A DNA stretch of 64,000 nt, from positions 1,550,001-1,614,000 of the forward strand of contig NZ_CP040753.1 of the NCBI RefSeq assembly GCF_006064855.1. The letters are read 5' to 3'. The notes beneath the pieces were generated by a model. It was not told the DNA's origin. It saw only the letters and a list, made by a program, of their open reading frames with translations, and did no database searches. The position numbers were made by a program, and so were the translations under genes. This DNA is from Sulfitobacter sp. BSw21498. Lineage in GTDB: Bacteria; Pseudomonadota; Alphaproteobacteria; Rhodobacterales; Rhodobacteraceae. This document shows, one piece after another, positions 28,114 to 37,052 of this stretch. Position 1 is the first letter of the stretch. The number at the start of each line of letters is the position of its first letter.

Positions 28114-28685
28114 ACCGCGGTCCCCACAAGCATATGCAGGACGGATAAGGCACGGTCACTGGCGGTGCGCGCATTTCCATCATCGGACAGTGCGGCCCGT
28201 AGGTACAGCCCGTCAATCAAGGCGGCCAATGTGTCGGCATCCCCGGACGGATCGTCCGAGATCGGGCGCAGCGCATAGGTCAGGTTCGACCGCAAGCGCC
28301 GCTGATACACCACCAGAAGGCGATAGGTTTCAGTATTGGTGCGCGACGAGGCATAGAGCGTCATCCAGGCGCTGACGGTGGCCGGATCGAAATAGCTTTC
28401 CTCAAAGCTCGCGCGGATGATGGCTTCGGCGCGCCCGAGAGGGGATTTGGTCAGCCGGAGTTCGCGCCGCACCTCGGCGCTGTATTCCGACAGGATATAG
28501 CGCATGGCTGCCAGAAAAATCTGATCCTTGCCGCCAAAGTAGTGGTGCGCCAGCGCCGATGACATACCAGCGCGGCGCGCGATCTGGCCAACCGTCACAT
28601 CCAAAGACTGTGCGGCACCGATTTCGGCAATCGTCGCTTTGACCAATGCGTCGCGGCGAATAGGCTCCATTCCGACTTTGGGCAT
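28110..28685 (-). CDS. betI: TetR-family repressor BetI
   Basis: A 191-residue TetR-family repressor with a helix-turn-helix at about residues 31-50 (TVGQIARRAGMSSALAHHYF) and the N-terminal IRRDALVKATIAEIG seen in BetI. It represses the bet genes in the absence of choline. AAGGA stands just before its ATG. Two inverted repeats in front of it (28701-28725 and 28731-28754) are the likely operators, placed over the expected promoter. It is the first gene of the operon betI-betC-transporter-betB-betA. Confidence 0.95.
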   Translation of the reverse strand: MPKVGMEPIRRDALVKATIAEIGAAQSLDVTVGQIARRAGMSSALAHHYFGGKDQIFLAAMRYILSEYSAEVRRELRLTKSPLGRAEAIIRASFEESYFDPATVSAWMTLYASSRTNTETYRLLVVYQRRLRSNLTYALRPISDDPSGDADTLAALIDGLYLRAALSDDGNARTASDRALSVLHMLVGTAV

Positions 28686-28700
28686 AAAGAATCCTTAGTG

Positions 28701-28754
28701 GTTTGATAGCGTCTGGCTATCAAACCTACGTTTATTGACTGGCAAGTCAATAAA
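28701..28754 (-). promoter_or_regulatory. bet operon promoter with two BetI-type inverted repeats
   Basis: GTTTGATAGC and GCTATCAAAC (ten-base arms, five-base spacer, 28701-28725) and TTTATTGACT with AGTCAATAAA (ten-base arms, four-base spacer, 28731-28754). On the minus strand the second repeat contains TTGACT, a possible -35, with a weak -10 about 16 bases later. Both palindromes would bind a TetR-type dimer. Confidence 0.72.
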
Positions 28755-28807
28755 AACCTCAGGGTGGATCAACCCACGATTTAGTCACATCCAAGCAGCC
28801 GGTGCCG

Positions 28808-29710
28808 CTAGAATTTCGTCGCCGGTGCGGCGGGTGTGATCTGGCGTTTCAGCATCGCTTCGCGCCAAGTGATAAAGGTGACAGAGCCGAGGATCACGGC
28901 ACCGCCAAGAACGACCCAGATATCAATGGGTTCGGCAAAAGCGATCGCCCCAAGTGCCGTCGCCCATACCAGCTGCAGGAAGGTCACGGGCTGGGTCACC
29001 GTCAGGGGTGCAGCAGCAAAGGCGAGCGTCATCGTGTAGTGACCTGCGGTTGCAAAGCAGGCGACAGCGGCAAGAATTCCGATCTCCTCCCATGTGGGGG
29101 TAATCCAAGATGCCAGCGCAAAGGGGGCCAGAAACAGCGTCACAAACAGCGACATCATCGCCACGACAACCGAGGGGCGCACCTCGTCCGCGAGCACTTT
29201 GGCCAGTAAATATGCCCCGCCAAACACCACCGCCGCGATCAGCATAGCGAAATGCCCACCAGTCAGTTCCCGAAACCCCGGCCGCAGGATGATCGCGGCC
29301 CCGACCAACCCGAGCACAACCGCAATGATCCGGCGCAGCGCAAGCGTTTCGCCCAAAAACAGCGCAGCCCCGACGGTAACATAAATGGGCGCGAGATAGT
29401 TCATCGCCGTTACCTCGGCGATAGAGATGCGGGTCATCGCGTAGAACCACAAGATCACCCCGATCGCGTGCAACCCGCCCCGAACACTGAAAAGCGCCCA
29501 TTGCCGGCGCGACAGCTTGGCCGCCCGCAGCGCCCCGATGGCGGGCAGCAGGAACACCAGACCAAAGCCGTAGCGGATAAAAGCAGCCTCTGAGGATGGC
29601 AGGCGCGGCCCCATATGCTTGACCAAAGCGGTCACACAGATGAAACAAAGGCCGGTCACGACCATCCAGAAGATACCGGTGACGGGGCTTTGGGGATGTG
29701 CAGTTTTCAT
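28808..29710 (-). CDS. EamA/DMT-family permease
   Basis: A 300-residue, ten-helix drug/metabolite transporter with two EamA repeats. It has FWMVVTGLCFICVTALVKHMGPRLPSSEAAFIRYGFGLVFLLP in the first and the sequence ALGAIAFAEPIDIWVVLGGAVILGSVTFITW at the end of the second. ISIAEVTAMNYLAPIYVTVGAALFLGE is the usual repeat junction. ATG 29710 is used; a TTG six codons upstream is possible. Substrate unknown (often metabolites or amino acids). It is the last gene before betI in genome order but is co-directional with it and not part of the bet pathway. Confidence 0.88.
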   Translation of the reverse strand: MKTAHPQSPVTGIFWMVVTGLCFICVTALVKHMGPRLPSSEAAFIRYGFGLVFLLPAIGALRAAKLSRRQWALFSVRGGLHAIGVILWFYAMTRISIAEVTAMNYLAPIYVTVGAALFLGETLALRRIIAVVLGLVGAAIILRPGFRELTGGHFAMLIAAVVFGGAYLLAKVLADEVRPSVVVAMMSLFVTLFLAPFALASWITPTWEEIGILAAVACFATAGHYTMTLAFAAAPLTVTQPVTFLQLVWATALGAIAFAEPIDIWVVLGGAVILGSVTFITWREAMLKRQITPAAPATKF

Positions 29711-29747
29711 CTGCGCAACATTCCGCAATGCTTCGGCAAGAGCAAGG

Positions 29748-30344
29748 TCACATCAGCAGAAGTTTCAACGCAATCGCCCACATTGTCAGGGCGATGACGC
29801 CGTCCAGTATCTGCCAGCTGCGCGGCTTGCTGAAGAATGGCCCCAACAGCCGCGCGCCATAGCCGAGTGCAAAGAAGAAGAAAAAGCTCGAACTGACCGC
29901 CCCCAGCCCGAAGGCAAAGCGGTTGTCATATTGCGCAGCAATCGACCCCAGCAGCACAACTGTATCCAGATAGACGTGCGGGTTCAGCCAAGTCAGCGCC
30001 AATAGTGTCAGGATCGTGCGGCGCAGGCTGGTCGGCGCGGTGCCATCGACCGACAGCGCATGCCCCCCCTGCCATGCAGACCGTGCATTCTGGAAGCCAT
30101 ACCAGATCAAGAACGCCGCGCCGCCAAAGCGCATAACCGTCTCGAACCACGGCACCGCCACAGCCAGCGCGCCAAATCCCGCCACCCCCGCCGCGATCAA
30201 CACAGCATCGGATAGGGCGCAAGTCAGGCACACCCAGAAAACATGCTGCAACCGCAATCCCTGACGCAGCACAAAAGCATTCTGCGCGCCGATGGCCAAA
30301 ATCAAGGTTAGACCAAGCGCAAAGCCGGGGAAAAAGGCGGTCAT
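29748..30344 (-). CDS. LysE/ArgO-family amino acid exporter
   Basis: A 198-residue, six-helix exporter of the LysE family. It begins TAFFPGFALGLTLILAIGAQNAFVLRQGLR, the family's opening with the conserved GAQNAF. It then has ILTLLALTWLNPHVYLDTVVLLGSIAAQY, where NPHVYLDT is the ArgO/LysE hallmark. It most likely exports basic amino acids. The frame is open 17 codons further upstream but ATG 30344 gives the family start. A 38-base gap separates it from the EamA gene. Confidence 0.9.
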   Translation of the reverse strand: MTAFFPGFALGLTLILAIGAQNAFVLRQGLRLQHVFWVCLTCALSDAVLIAAGVAGFGALAVAVPWFETVMRFGGAAFLIWYGFQNARSAWQGGHALSVDGTAPTSLRRTILTLLALTWLNPHVYLDTVVLLGSIAAQYDNRFAFGLGAVSSSFFFFFALGYGARLLGPFFSKPRSWQILDGVIALTMWAIALKLLLM

Positions 30345-30547
30345 GTCTGGCAGGCTCCGTCGGGTATTTGGGGTGGTATCGGCAGGATGCGGCACCGCAG
30401 TTCACCAAAAAGTAAAACCTTCCCCCGCGGCAACCCCAATTTTATTATTGCGGCCGCGAAACATTTGCGTGATTGGGCCCGTTACTACTAGCGAACCACA
30501 GATAGAGCGCCTATCTGACCCCTCTAAGACAACCAAGGAATACTGTC

Positions 30548-30787
30548 ATGTTCGACAATAAACAGAAGCTGGAAATCAGCCAAGATGAATTGGCGCTCAT
30601 CGAAGCAGCCCTGCACACGCAATCCAAGATCCTGAGCGTTCAGGCAAGCGCAGGCGGCTCCAAGGCGTTGGGCCGTTTGAACGAAGTCAAGCGCGTGCTG
30701 TCAGCCATTGCGCAACAGCGTGCCCCCGAAACTAGAACTAAACCCGCATGGGGTGGTCTTTTTCGTATGGCGCGCCTTCTGGGATAA
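30548..30787 (+). CDS. Small unrecognised protein, 79 aa
   Basis: Starts MFDNKQKLEISQDELALIEAALHTQSKILSVQAS; mostly helical, with an amphipathic leading half and a basic tail (KPAWGGLFRMARLLG). No domain is recognised. It has its own strong terminator 23 bases after the stop and lies divergently from lysE, which supports a real stand-alone gene. GC-rich codon use is like its neighbours. Confidence 0.68.
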   Translation: MFDNKQKLEISQDELALIEAALHTQSKILSVQASAGGSKALGRLNEVKRVLSAIAQQRAPETRTKPAWGGLFRMARLLG

Positions 30788-30810
30788 ATTTCGGCCCAAG
30801 CGCTGATTAA

Positions 30811-30850
30811 AAAAAAACCGCCCAGCTGGCAAGCCAGGGGCGGTTTTTTT
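30811..30850. terminator. Bidirectional rho-independent terminator
   Basis: A 13-base inverted repeat AAAAAAACCGCCC / GGGCGGTTTTTTT with an inner CTGGC/GCCAG stem. Both strands have a seven-base T-run, so it can end the 79-residue gene on plus and any minus-strand read-through from yebC. Confidence 0.93.
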
Positions 30851-30894
30851 ATGTCTCTAAAGTCGTGGTGACCGGTGACTGCATAAGCTAACCC

Positions 30895-30926
30895 CGCGCC
30901 CCGACTGATGTCAGAGGCGGGGCGCG
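30895..30926 (-). terminator. Hairpin after yebC
   Basis: CGCGCCCC and GGGGCGCG (eight-base arms) with an inner CTGA/TCAG stem, four bases after the yebC stop on the minus strand. It has no T-run but lies ahead of the terminator at 30811-30850. Confidence 0.6.
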
Positions 30927-30930
30927 CTGC

Positions 30931-31671
30931 TTACAGCTGTTCCATCACCTCGTCAGAGGCTTCGAAGTTCGTCGTGACGCGTTGCACGTCATCGTCGTCT
31001 TCCAAGGCGTCGATCAGCTTCATCAGCTTCTCCATCCCCTCGAGGTCCATCTCGGTCGTGGTGGTCGGACGCCATACCATCTTGGTGCTGTCGGATTCAC
31101 CGAGCTCGGCTTCGAGAGCGCTGCTCACCTCGTTGAGGTCGGTGTCCATGCACCAGATCACATGCCCCTCGTCCGAGCTTTCAACGTCTTCGGCACCGGA
31201 TTCGATCGCGGCCATCATGACCGTATCGGCATCGCCTACGCTGGCGGGATAGGTGATCTCTCCCTTGCGGTCGAACATAAAGCCGACGCTGCCTGTCTCG
31301 CCCAGATTGCCGCCGTTCTTGGTGAACGTGGAACGTACGGTCGACGCGGTGCGGTTGCGGTTATCGGTCATCGCCTCGACGATCACTGCGACACCATTGG
31401 GGCCGTAGCCTTCATAGCGGATTTCTTCGTAATCCTCGCTCTCGCCGCCCACGGCTTTCTTGATCGCGCGATCGATGTTGTCCTTGGGCATGGACTGGCC
31501 CTTGGCCTCTTTCACCGCAAGGCGCAGACGCGGGTTCTTGTCCGGGTCGGGTTCGCCCATCTTCGCCGCGATGGTGATTTCCTTGGAGAGCTTTGAAAAC
31601 ACCTTGGCGCGCAGTTTGTCCTGACGGCCCTTACGGTGCTGGATATTTGCCCATTTTGAGTGACCTGCCAT
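30931..31671 (-). CDS. YebC/PmpR-family regulatory protein
   Basis: 246 residues. The N-terminus [37 protein letters not shown] is the YebC/TACO1 signature, and [39 protein letters not shown] follows in order. The family includes transcription regulators and translation factors that help ribosomes at difficult stretches; both assignments are reported. The whole protein is intact at the usual length of about 245. It is transcribed alone between a hairpin and a divergent permease gene. Confidence 0.95.
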   Translation of the reverse strand: MAGHSKWANIQHRKGRQDKLRAKVFSKLSKEITIAAKMGEPDPDKNPRLRLAVKEAKGQSMPKDNIDRAIKKAVGGESEDYEEIRYEGYGPNGVAVIVEAMTDNRNRTASTVRSTFTKNGGNLGETGSVGFMFDRKGEITYPASVGDADTVMMAAIESGAEDVESSDEGHVIWCMDTDLNEVSSALEAELGESDSTKMVWRPTTTTEMDLEGMEKLMKLIDALEDDDDVQRVTTNFEASDEVMEQL

Positions 31672-31832
31672 GGTGACCTCATATGCTAAAATTCAGTGTT
31701 GGCCCTCTATACGGCAGCCTAGGCACCTGAACAAGCCACCGCGCACGCGGCCCCCCGTGGCAGCGTTTGGGGCAGACAGCCTGTGGTGCGGCTGCTAGTG
31801 CTGCAAGCGCAGTTCACCCAAGGTATGCCGAA

Positions 31833-33605
31833 ATGACCACTGACCAAATTATTCTGTTTACGCTATTTGCCGCCGTGTTCGGCATGCTGCTGTGGGGGCG
31901 TTTTCGCTATGACCTTGTGGCCTTTTCCGCGCTGATGGTCGCGGTGGTGCTGGGGGTCGTTGAGAGCAAGGATGCGTTTGCCGGCTTTGGTCACCCTGCG
32001 ACGCTGGTGGTGGCGCTGGTGTTGATCGTATCGGCGGGATTGACGCGGTCGGGGGCGGTGCTGCTGATCACCCGCACGCTGGTCGATGCCTCGCGCAGTT
32101 TGGGCGGGCATATTACCCTGATGGGGGTGATCGGCGGGGTGCTATCGGCCTTTATGAACAACGTGGCCGCACTGGCGTTGCTGATGCCGGTAGATATCCA
32201 GACCGCCCGCAAGGCGGGGCGATCACCGGGGTTAAGCCTGATGCCACTGAGCTTTGCCACGATCCTTGGCGGGATGGCGACGCTGATCGGGACGCCGCCC
32301 AACATCATCATCGCCTCGATCCGGCAGGAATCCCTTGGGGAACCGTTTCGCATGTTCGACTTTGCCCCCGTGGGCGGGATTGCGGCGGCGGCGGGGCTGG
32401 CCTTTGTCGCGCTGATCGGCTGGCGCTTCATTCCGCAACGCGAAAACAACGTATTGGGCCCCGAAGACCTGTCCCCCTATCTGGCAGAGCTTACGATCCC
32501 CGAAGGCAACGCCCAAGTTGGCAAACGTCTGGCCGAACTTCAGGATGTCGCCGATAAGGCTGATGTCGCCATGCTGGGGGTGATCCGCGACGGCAAGCGC
32601 CGCTACGGCCAATCGCGCAACCTGCCCCTGCGCGCGGGCGATGCGCTGGTGCTTGAGGCCACGCCGGATGCGCTCGACGAGTTTCGCAGCACGCTGGATT
32701 TGCACGTCGCCGACGCCGACCGCGAGGACCGGCTGCACGCCGATGGCGAAGGCGTCGAGATCATCGAGGTCGTGGTCACCAGCGATTCCCGTATGAATGG
32801 CCGTTCTGCACAGGCAGTTGGCCTGTCGTGGCGGCAGCGCTCTGTGCTGCTGGGGGTGTCGCGGCGCGGCAAACGCATCACATCCCAGTTGCGCAAGACC
32901 GAGTTGCAGGTGGGCGATATTTTACTGTTGCTGGTACCCCGCGATACCGCCTCGCATGTGGTCGAATGGCTGGGCGTGCTGCCATTGGCCGACCGCGGGC
33001 TGGCGGTGACCGAAAACCACAAGGTTTGGCTTGCTATTGGTCTGTTCGCCGGCGCGGTGACGGCGGCGAGCTTTGGGTTGATCTATCTGCCTGTGGCCTT
33101 GGGGCTGGTGGTGATCGCCTATGTGCTGGCGCGGATCGTTCCGCTGTCGGAACTTTACACCCATATTGAATGGCCAGTCGTCGTCCTGCTAGGGTCGATG
33201 ATCCCGCTGGGGGCGGCACTGGAAAGCTCTGGCGGGACGGAGCTGATTGCCGGTGCGCTGGTCGGATTGACCCAAGGGATGCCCGCGTGGGTGGTGCTGA
33301 CCGTGTTGATGCTGGTCACGATGACCCTGTCGGACGTGCTGAACAACACCGCCACAACCATCGTTGCTGCCCCTGTAGGCATCCAGATGGCGCAAAGCCT
33401 TGATGTATCGCCCGACCCCTTCCTGATGGCGGTCGCCGTCGCGGCTTCAAGCGCGTTTCTGACGCCCATTGGACATAAGAACAACACGCTGATCCTTGGG
33501 CCCGGGGGCTATAGCTTTGGCGATTACTGGCGCATGGGGCTGCCGCTTGAGATCATCGTCGTGGCGGTGTCTATTCCGGCCATTCTGGTGTTCTGGCCAC
33601 TTTAG
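31833..33605 (+). CDS. SLC13-type permease with TrkA-C domains (copy 1)
   Basis: A 590-residue membrane protein. The first half has the sodium/anion (DASS/ArsB-like) permease helices, with SAFMNNVAALALLMPVDIQTA and SFATILGGMATLIGTPPNIIIASIRQ. Two soluble TrkA-C (RCK-C) regions follow at about residues 210-380. The second half ends SDVLNNTATTIVAAPVGIQMA and LTPIGHKNNTLILGPGGY. Members import dicarboxylates, sulfate or other anions with sodium. ATG 31833 is chosen; the frame opens earlier without a good start. Convergent with a second, more distant permease of the same length and layout (33685-35457). Confidence 0.9.
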   Translation: MTTDQIILFTLFAAVFGMLLWGRFRYDLVAFSALMVAVVLGVVESKDAFAGFGHPATLVVALVLIVSAGLTRSGAVLLITRTLVDASRSLGGHITLMGVIGGVLSAFMNNVAALALLMPVDIQTARKAGRSPGLSLMPLSFATILGGMATLIGTPPNIIIASIRQESLGEPFRMFDFAPVGGIAAAAGLAFVALIGWRFIPQRENNVLGPEDLSPYLAELTIPEGNAQVGKRLAELQDVADKADVAMLGVIRDGKRRYGQSRNLPLRAGDALVLEATPDALDEFRSTLDLHVADADREDRLHADGEGVEIIEVVVTSDSRMNGRSAQAVGLSWRQRSVLLGVSRRGKRITSQLRKTELQVGDILLLLVPRDTASHVVEWLGVLPLADRGLAVTENHKVWLAIGLFAGAVTAASFGLIYLPVALGLVVIAYVLARIVPLSELYTHIEWPVVVLLGSMIPLGAALESSGGTELIAGALVGLTQGMPAWVVLTVLMLVTMTLSDVLNNTATTIVAAPVGIQMAQSLDVSPDPFLMAVAVAASSAFLTPIGHKNNTLILGPGGYSFGDYWRMGLPLEIIVVAVSIPAILVFWPL

Positions 33606-33622
33606 GGCGCAGGGCAAGTGAA

Positions 33623-33671
33623 GGGTCCGGGGGCCAGCCCCCGGACCCCCGGGATTTAATCCATTTGGAAG
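33623..33671 (-). repeat. Intergenic repeat, subtype A, with perfect hairpin
   Basis: Minus-strand copy starting CTTCCAAATGG, four bases and AATCCCGGGGG, ending in a perfect GGGTCCGGGGGC/GCCCCCGGACCC hairpin (33623-33648). It lies between the stops of two convergent permease genes and probably works as a terminator for either. Confidence 0.75.
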
Positions 33672-33684
33672 CGCGGGCTGTGCG

Positions 33685-35457
33685 TTACCAGAACAACGGG
33701 ATCATCAGGGAGACGAGCAACGACATCGACAGGTTCAAGGGAATGCCGATGCGCATGAAGTCGGTGAAACGGTAGCCGCCCGGACCGTAGACCAGCGTGT
33801 TCGTCTGGTAGCCAATGGGTGTCGCAAAGGCGCACGACGCTGCGATCATGACCGCGACTACCAAGGGGCGCGGGTCCATGCCAAGCGCGGACCCGAGGCT
33901 GATGGCAATCGGCGTCATGATCACTGCCACCGCGTTGTTCGACACGATTTCTGTCAACGTTGTCGTCAGCAGGAACACCGCAAAGATCACATAGAAGGGT
34001 GACAGTGTGCCAAGGAACGGTGCGATATTATCAACGATCAGGCTGATCGCACCGGAGTTTTGCAACCCTGCCCCGATGGCGAGCATCGAGAAAATCAGCG
34101 CAAGCAAGCGGCCGTCGACAAAGCTGAAGGCCTCCTCGGCGTCGATGCAGCCTGTGACCAGTACCAGGGCCACGGCCAGCACCGCCAGCAGCAGGATCGG
34201 CGCGATGTTAAGAGCGGCCAGCACCACGATACCCACCAGTGCAGCGATGGCGATCGGGGCGTGCCCACGCCGGAATGCGCGCGCCGAGGGCTGCGATACA
34301 TCGACCATATCCATATCTGCGGCAAGACGCTGGATATCCTCCATCGCGCCCTCGAGCAGCAGCGTGTCACCGACTTTGACGATAAGGTCATCGAGCTGGC
34401 GGCCGATGTTCTGGTTCCGGCGGTGCACCGCCAGAGGGTACACGCCATAGCGCCGCCGCAGACGCAGCGCCCCCAGCGTGCGGCCCACCATTTTGCAGCC
34501 CGGTGTAATCAGCACCTCTACGGTAGAGGTTTCAACGGCGGAAACCTGATCGACACGTTTCAGTTCCTTGTTGGCCTGAAGGCTCAGGAGTTCCGTCATC
34601 TGGGTCCGCAGAACCACACGGTCACCAACCCGCAGTTCGACACTGGCAAGATCGCGGCGCAAGGATTGGTCGCCGCGCACCACGTCGATCAGCCGCACGC
34701 CTTCGCGTTTAAAGAGCTGCACATCCAGCACCTCGCGTCCGATCAGGTTGGAGTCCGGCGGAATCACGGCTTCGGTGAAGAACTTCATCTTGGATCGGTC
34801 CGACAGCATATTCGCCATACTGTCACGCGCAGGGAGCAGCTTGGGCGCGAAGACAGCCATATAGATCAGCCCCCATGCGCAGACCACCAGACCGATGGGC
34901 ATGATTTCAAAGATGCCAAACGGCTCTAGCCCCTGAGACCGCGCGACACCGTCCACCAGAAGGTTAGTCGATGTCCCGATCAGTGTCAGCGAACCGCCCA
35001 TGATCGCCGCATAGCTAAGCGGGATCAGCAGCTTAGAAGCTTTGGTGCCGAGCGTCTGGCTCAGCTGCACCACGACCGGAATCATCACCACCACCACGGG
35101 CGTGTTGTTCATCACCGCAGAGGCCGCCATCACAGCCACGATCACACCGACCACTGCCGACTTGGGGTGGGTCTTGGCGTAGCGTTCGGCCATCCGCGTC
35201 AGGACATCCAGCGCGCCCGTGCGCACCAACGCGCCCATCACGATAAACATCGCGGCAATGGTCCAAGGGGCCGAGTTCTGCAACACCGCCTGCGCATCAT
35301 CATAGGGTAAGATGCCAAGCGCCAGCATGACGGCCGCCCCCGATAGCGCCACGACCTCGGTCGGGAGGGATTCGCGCAGGAACATGACGAACATGATCAC
35401 AACAACGGTCAACGCCAGGATTGCAGAGGTGCTATCCGACAGGTTTAGAAAGTCCAT
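33685..35457 (-). CDS. SLC13-type permease with TrkA-C domains (copy 2)
   Basis: A 590-residue permease with the same architecture as the convergent gene at 31833. The N-terminal helices have SAVMNNTPVVVVMIPVVVQLS and YAAIMGGSLTLIGTSTNLLVDG. Two TrkA-C regions follow, with LIGREVLDVQLFKREGVRLIDV and VGDTLLLEGAMEDIQRLA. The second half ends ETVSNNAVAVIMTPIA-like EIVSNNAVAVIMTPIAISLG and FATPIGYQTNTLVYGPGGYRF. The proteins are clearly homologous but diverged throughout, so duplication is old or the two came separately. Anion/sodium symport is expected; the substrate is not readable. Confidence 0.9.
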   Translation of the reverse strand: MDFLNLSDSTSAILALTVVVIMFVMFLRESLPTEVVALSGAAVMLALGILPYDDAQAVLQNSAPWTIAAMFIVMGALVRTGALDVLTRMAERYAKTHPKSAVVGVIVAVMAASAVMNNTPVVVVMIPVVVQLSQTLGTKASKLLIPLSYAAIMGGSLTLIGTSTNLLVDGVARSQGLEPFGIFEIMPIGLVVCAWGLIYMAVFAPKLLPARDSMANMLSDRSKMKFFTEAVIPPDSNLIGREVLDVQLFKREGVRLIDVVRGDQSLRRDLASVELRVGDRVVLRTQMTELLSLQANKELKRVDQVSAVETSTVEVLITPGCKMVGRTLGALRLRRRYGVYPLAVHRRNQNIGRQLDDLIVKVGDTLLLEGAMEDIQRLAADMDMVDVSQPSARAFRRGHAPIAIAALVGIVVLAALNIAPILLLAVLAVALVLVTGCIDAEEAFSFVDGRLLALIFSMLAIGAGLQNSGAISLIVDNIAPFLGTLSPFYVIFAVFLLTTTLTEIVSNNAVAVIMTPIAISLGSALGMDPRPLVVAVMIAASCAFATPIGYQTNTLVYGPGGYRFTDFMRIGIPLNLSMSLLVSLMIPLFW

Positions 35458-35607
35458 TCAGGTATATCCGGCCTTGGGCAAAGGAAAATCAGACTGCAGT
35501 TTCGTCGATTGCTTCGTCCACGGCAAGCGCCGCCTTGGGGCAACTGTCAGATGCCCCTGCCCTGCGCTATTCCGGATACGGGTCTGTCATCCCCCGCAGC
35601 ATGGCGG

Positions 35608-36420
35608 TTATGGGGCGCTTTGCTGCAGCTTGCCGCCTTGACGCACGGGCACGATGCGCGTCGCCTTGCCGGTGCGGTCGTCCGTCTCGATATAGACGCC
35701 GGACAGGGTCGCCTCTTCGTTGGCGGGGGTGAACCGGTCCTTGGGCATGCCCGTGATAAACCGGCGCAGGGGTTCGGTTTTTTCCATCCCGATGACCGAA
35801 TGATAGTCGCCGGTCATGCCAGCATCCGTCAAATAGGCTGTCCCGCCGGGCAGGATCATCGCGTCAGAGGTCGGCACATGGGTATGCGTGCCCACAACAA
35901 GGCTGGCGCGGCCATCGCACCAATGCCCCATCGCCATCTTTTCGGATGTAGCTTCGCAATGCATATCGACAATCACCGCAGAGGCCATGCCCCCCAGCGG
36001 ATGGGTTTTGAGCACGGGTTCGAGCGCCGAAAACGGATCGTCAAAGGGGCGTTTCATGAAGACCTGACCAAGCGCTTGCGTCACCAGCACCTTGCGCCCG
36101 TTCTGGGCGGTGAACAACCGTGCGCCTTTACCCGGTGCGTTTTTGGAAAAATTCAGGGGACGGATGACGCGCGGTTCTTGTTCGATAAAGCTCAGCATGT
36201 CTTTTTGATCGAACGCGTGGTCGCCCAGGGTCAGGCAATCTGCGCCCGCGTCCAGGAGCGCTTTGGCGTGGCTGCCAGACAGCCCCATGCCAGAAGTGGC
36301 GTTTTCACCGTTCACCACGATAAAATCGAGCTTCCATTCCGTCCGCAAACGGGAAAGGTTTTCGCTGATTGCGCGGCGGCCCGCGCGGCCCATGACATCG
36401 CCGAGGAAGAGTATTTTCAT
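35608..36420 (-). CDS. YmdB-family (TIGR00282) metallophosphoesterase
   Basis: A 270-residue phosphodiesterase of the YmdB family. It opens MKILFLGDVMGRAGRRAISENL, where Asp8 binds metal; VVNGENATSGMGLS supplies Asn and Glu, and CLTLGDHAFDQKDML follows. VIVDMHCEATSEK and VGTHTHVPTSDAMILPGGTAYLTDAGMTG complete the active site. Bacillus YmdB hydrolyses cyclic nucleotides and affects global expression. ATG 36420 gives the family start; 12 codons further upstream are in frame. It follows copy 2 of the SLC13 permease by 150 bases on the same strand. Confidence 0.92.
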   Translation of the reverse strand: MKILFLGDVMGRAGRRAISENLSRLRTEWKLDFIVVNGENATSGMGLSGSHAKALLDAGADCLTLGDHAFDQKDMLSFIEQEPRVIRPLNFSKNAPGKGARLFTAQNGRKVLVTQALGQVFMKRPFDDPFSALEPVLKTHPLGGMASAVIVDMHCEATSEKMAMGHWCDGRASLVVGTHTHVPTSDAMILPGGTAYLTDAGMTGDYHSVIGMEKTEPLRRFITGMPKDRFTPANEEATLSGVYIETDDRTGKATRIVPVRQGGKLQQSAP

Positions 36421-36494
36421 ACCCCCAGCGTTAGGCTGCGCAGCGCCCGAGGGCAAGGGGCGGCGCTGGAGTTTTTGCGCTTGTGCCGGTCAGG

Positions 36495-37052
36495 CTAGCC
36501 GATCTCGATCACGCCCGTCTCTGTCACGATCAGATCAAGCGGCTGGTCTGTGGGTTCAAGCGGCAGATCGTCAACCTCTTGTCCCGCAAAAGAAAATCCG
36601 ATCGCCAAGGTCGCCCGCCGCGCGCGCAGCTGTTCAAGCGTGCGGTCGTAAAACCCGCCGCCATACCCCAGACGTCCGCCAGAGCGGTTGAACGCCAGCA
36701 GCGGCACGATCACAATCTCGGGGTCGAAAAAGTCATCCAAAGCGGGGATTTGCGCCCCAAATACACCGTCCACCAGCGCGGTCTCGGACGTCCAGCGCGA
36801 AAATCGCAAGGGTTGCGCCGGCCCCATGATCACCGGCACGCCCACGGGCCCATGCGCTGCCGCTTCGGCCAGGGCCGGGCGCGGGTCGATCTCTGTGCGG
36901 ATGGGTAGAAAGCCGGACAGCGGCACGCCACGATACCCAGCCAGCACTTCGCTTAGATACCCCGCCTGAGCGGCGTTTGCCGTATCAAACAGCGGCTTGC
37001 GACGGGCGAAAGCAGCCTTGCGTGCCGCAGCTTTGGTCGCAATCATATCCAT
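36495..37052 (-). CDS. 5-formyltetrahydrofolate cyclo-ligase
   Basis: A 185-residue enzyme that converts 5-formyl-THF to 5,10-methenyl-THF with ATP. The N-terminus has KAAARKAAFARRKPLFD, the middle FLPIRTEIDPRPAL, and the hallmark LGYGGGFYDRTLEQL for ATP and phosphate binding is near residue 135. The ATG at 37052 overlaps the mgtE stop by one base (TGATG), so translation is coupled. A GTG one codon upstream is possible. It lies downstream of mgtE in one operon. Confidence 0.93.
   Translation of the reverse strand: MDMIATKAAARKAAFARRKPLFDTANAAQAGYLSEVLAGYRGVPLSGFLPIRTEIDPRPALAEAAAHGPVGVPVIMGPAQPLRFSRWTSETALVDGVFGAQIPALDDFFDPEIVIVPLLAFNRSGGRLGYGGGFYDRTLEQLRARRATLAIGFSFAGQEVDDLPLEPTDQPLDLIVTETGVIEIG

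Noticed and set aside
35458..35607. Possible small RNA such as 6S RNA near the 5-formyl-THF cyclo-ligase gene
   Set aside because: 6S RNA often lies next to this gene, but here the gene overlaps mgtE and the nearby 150-base gap shows no 6S-like long bulged stem.
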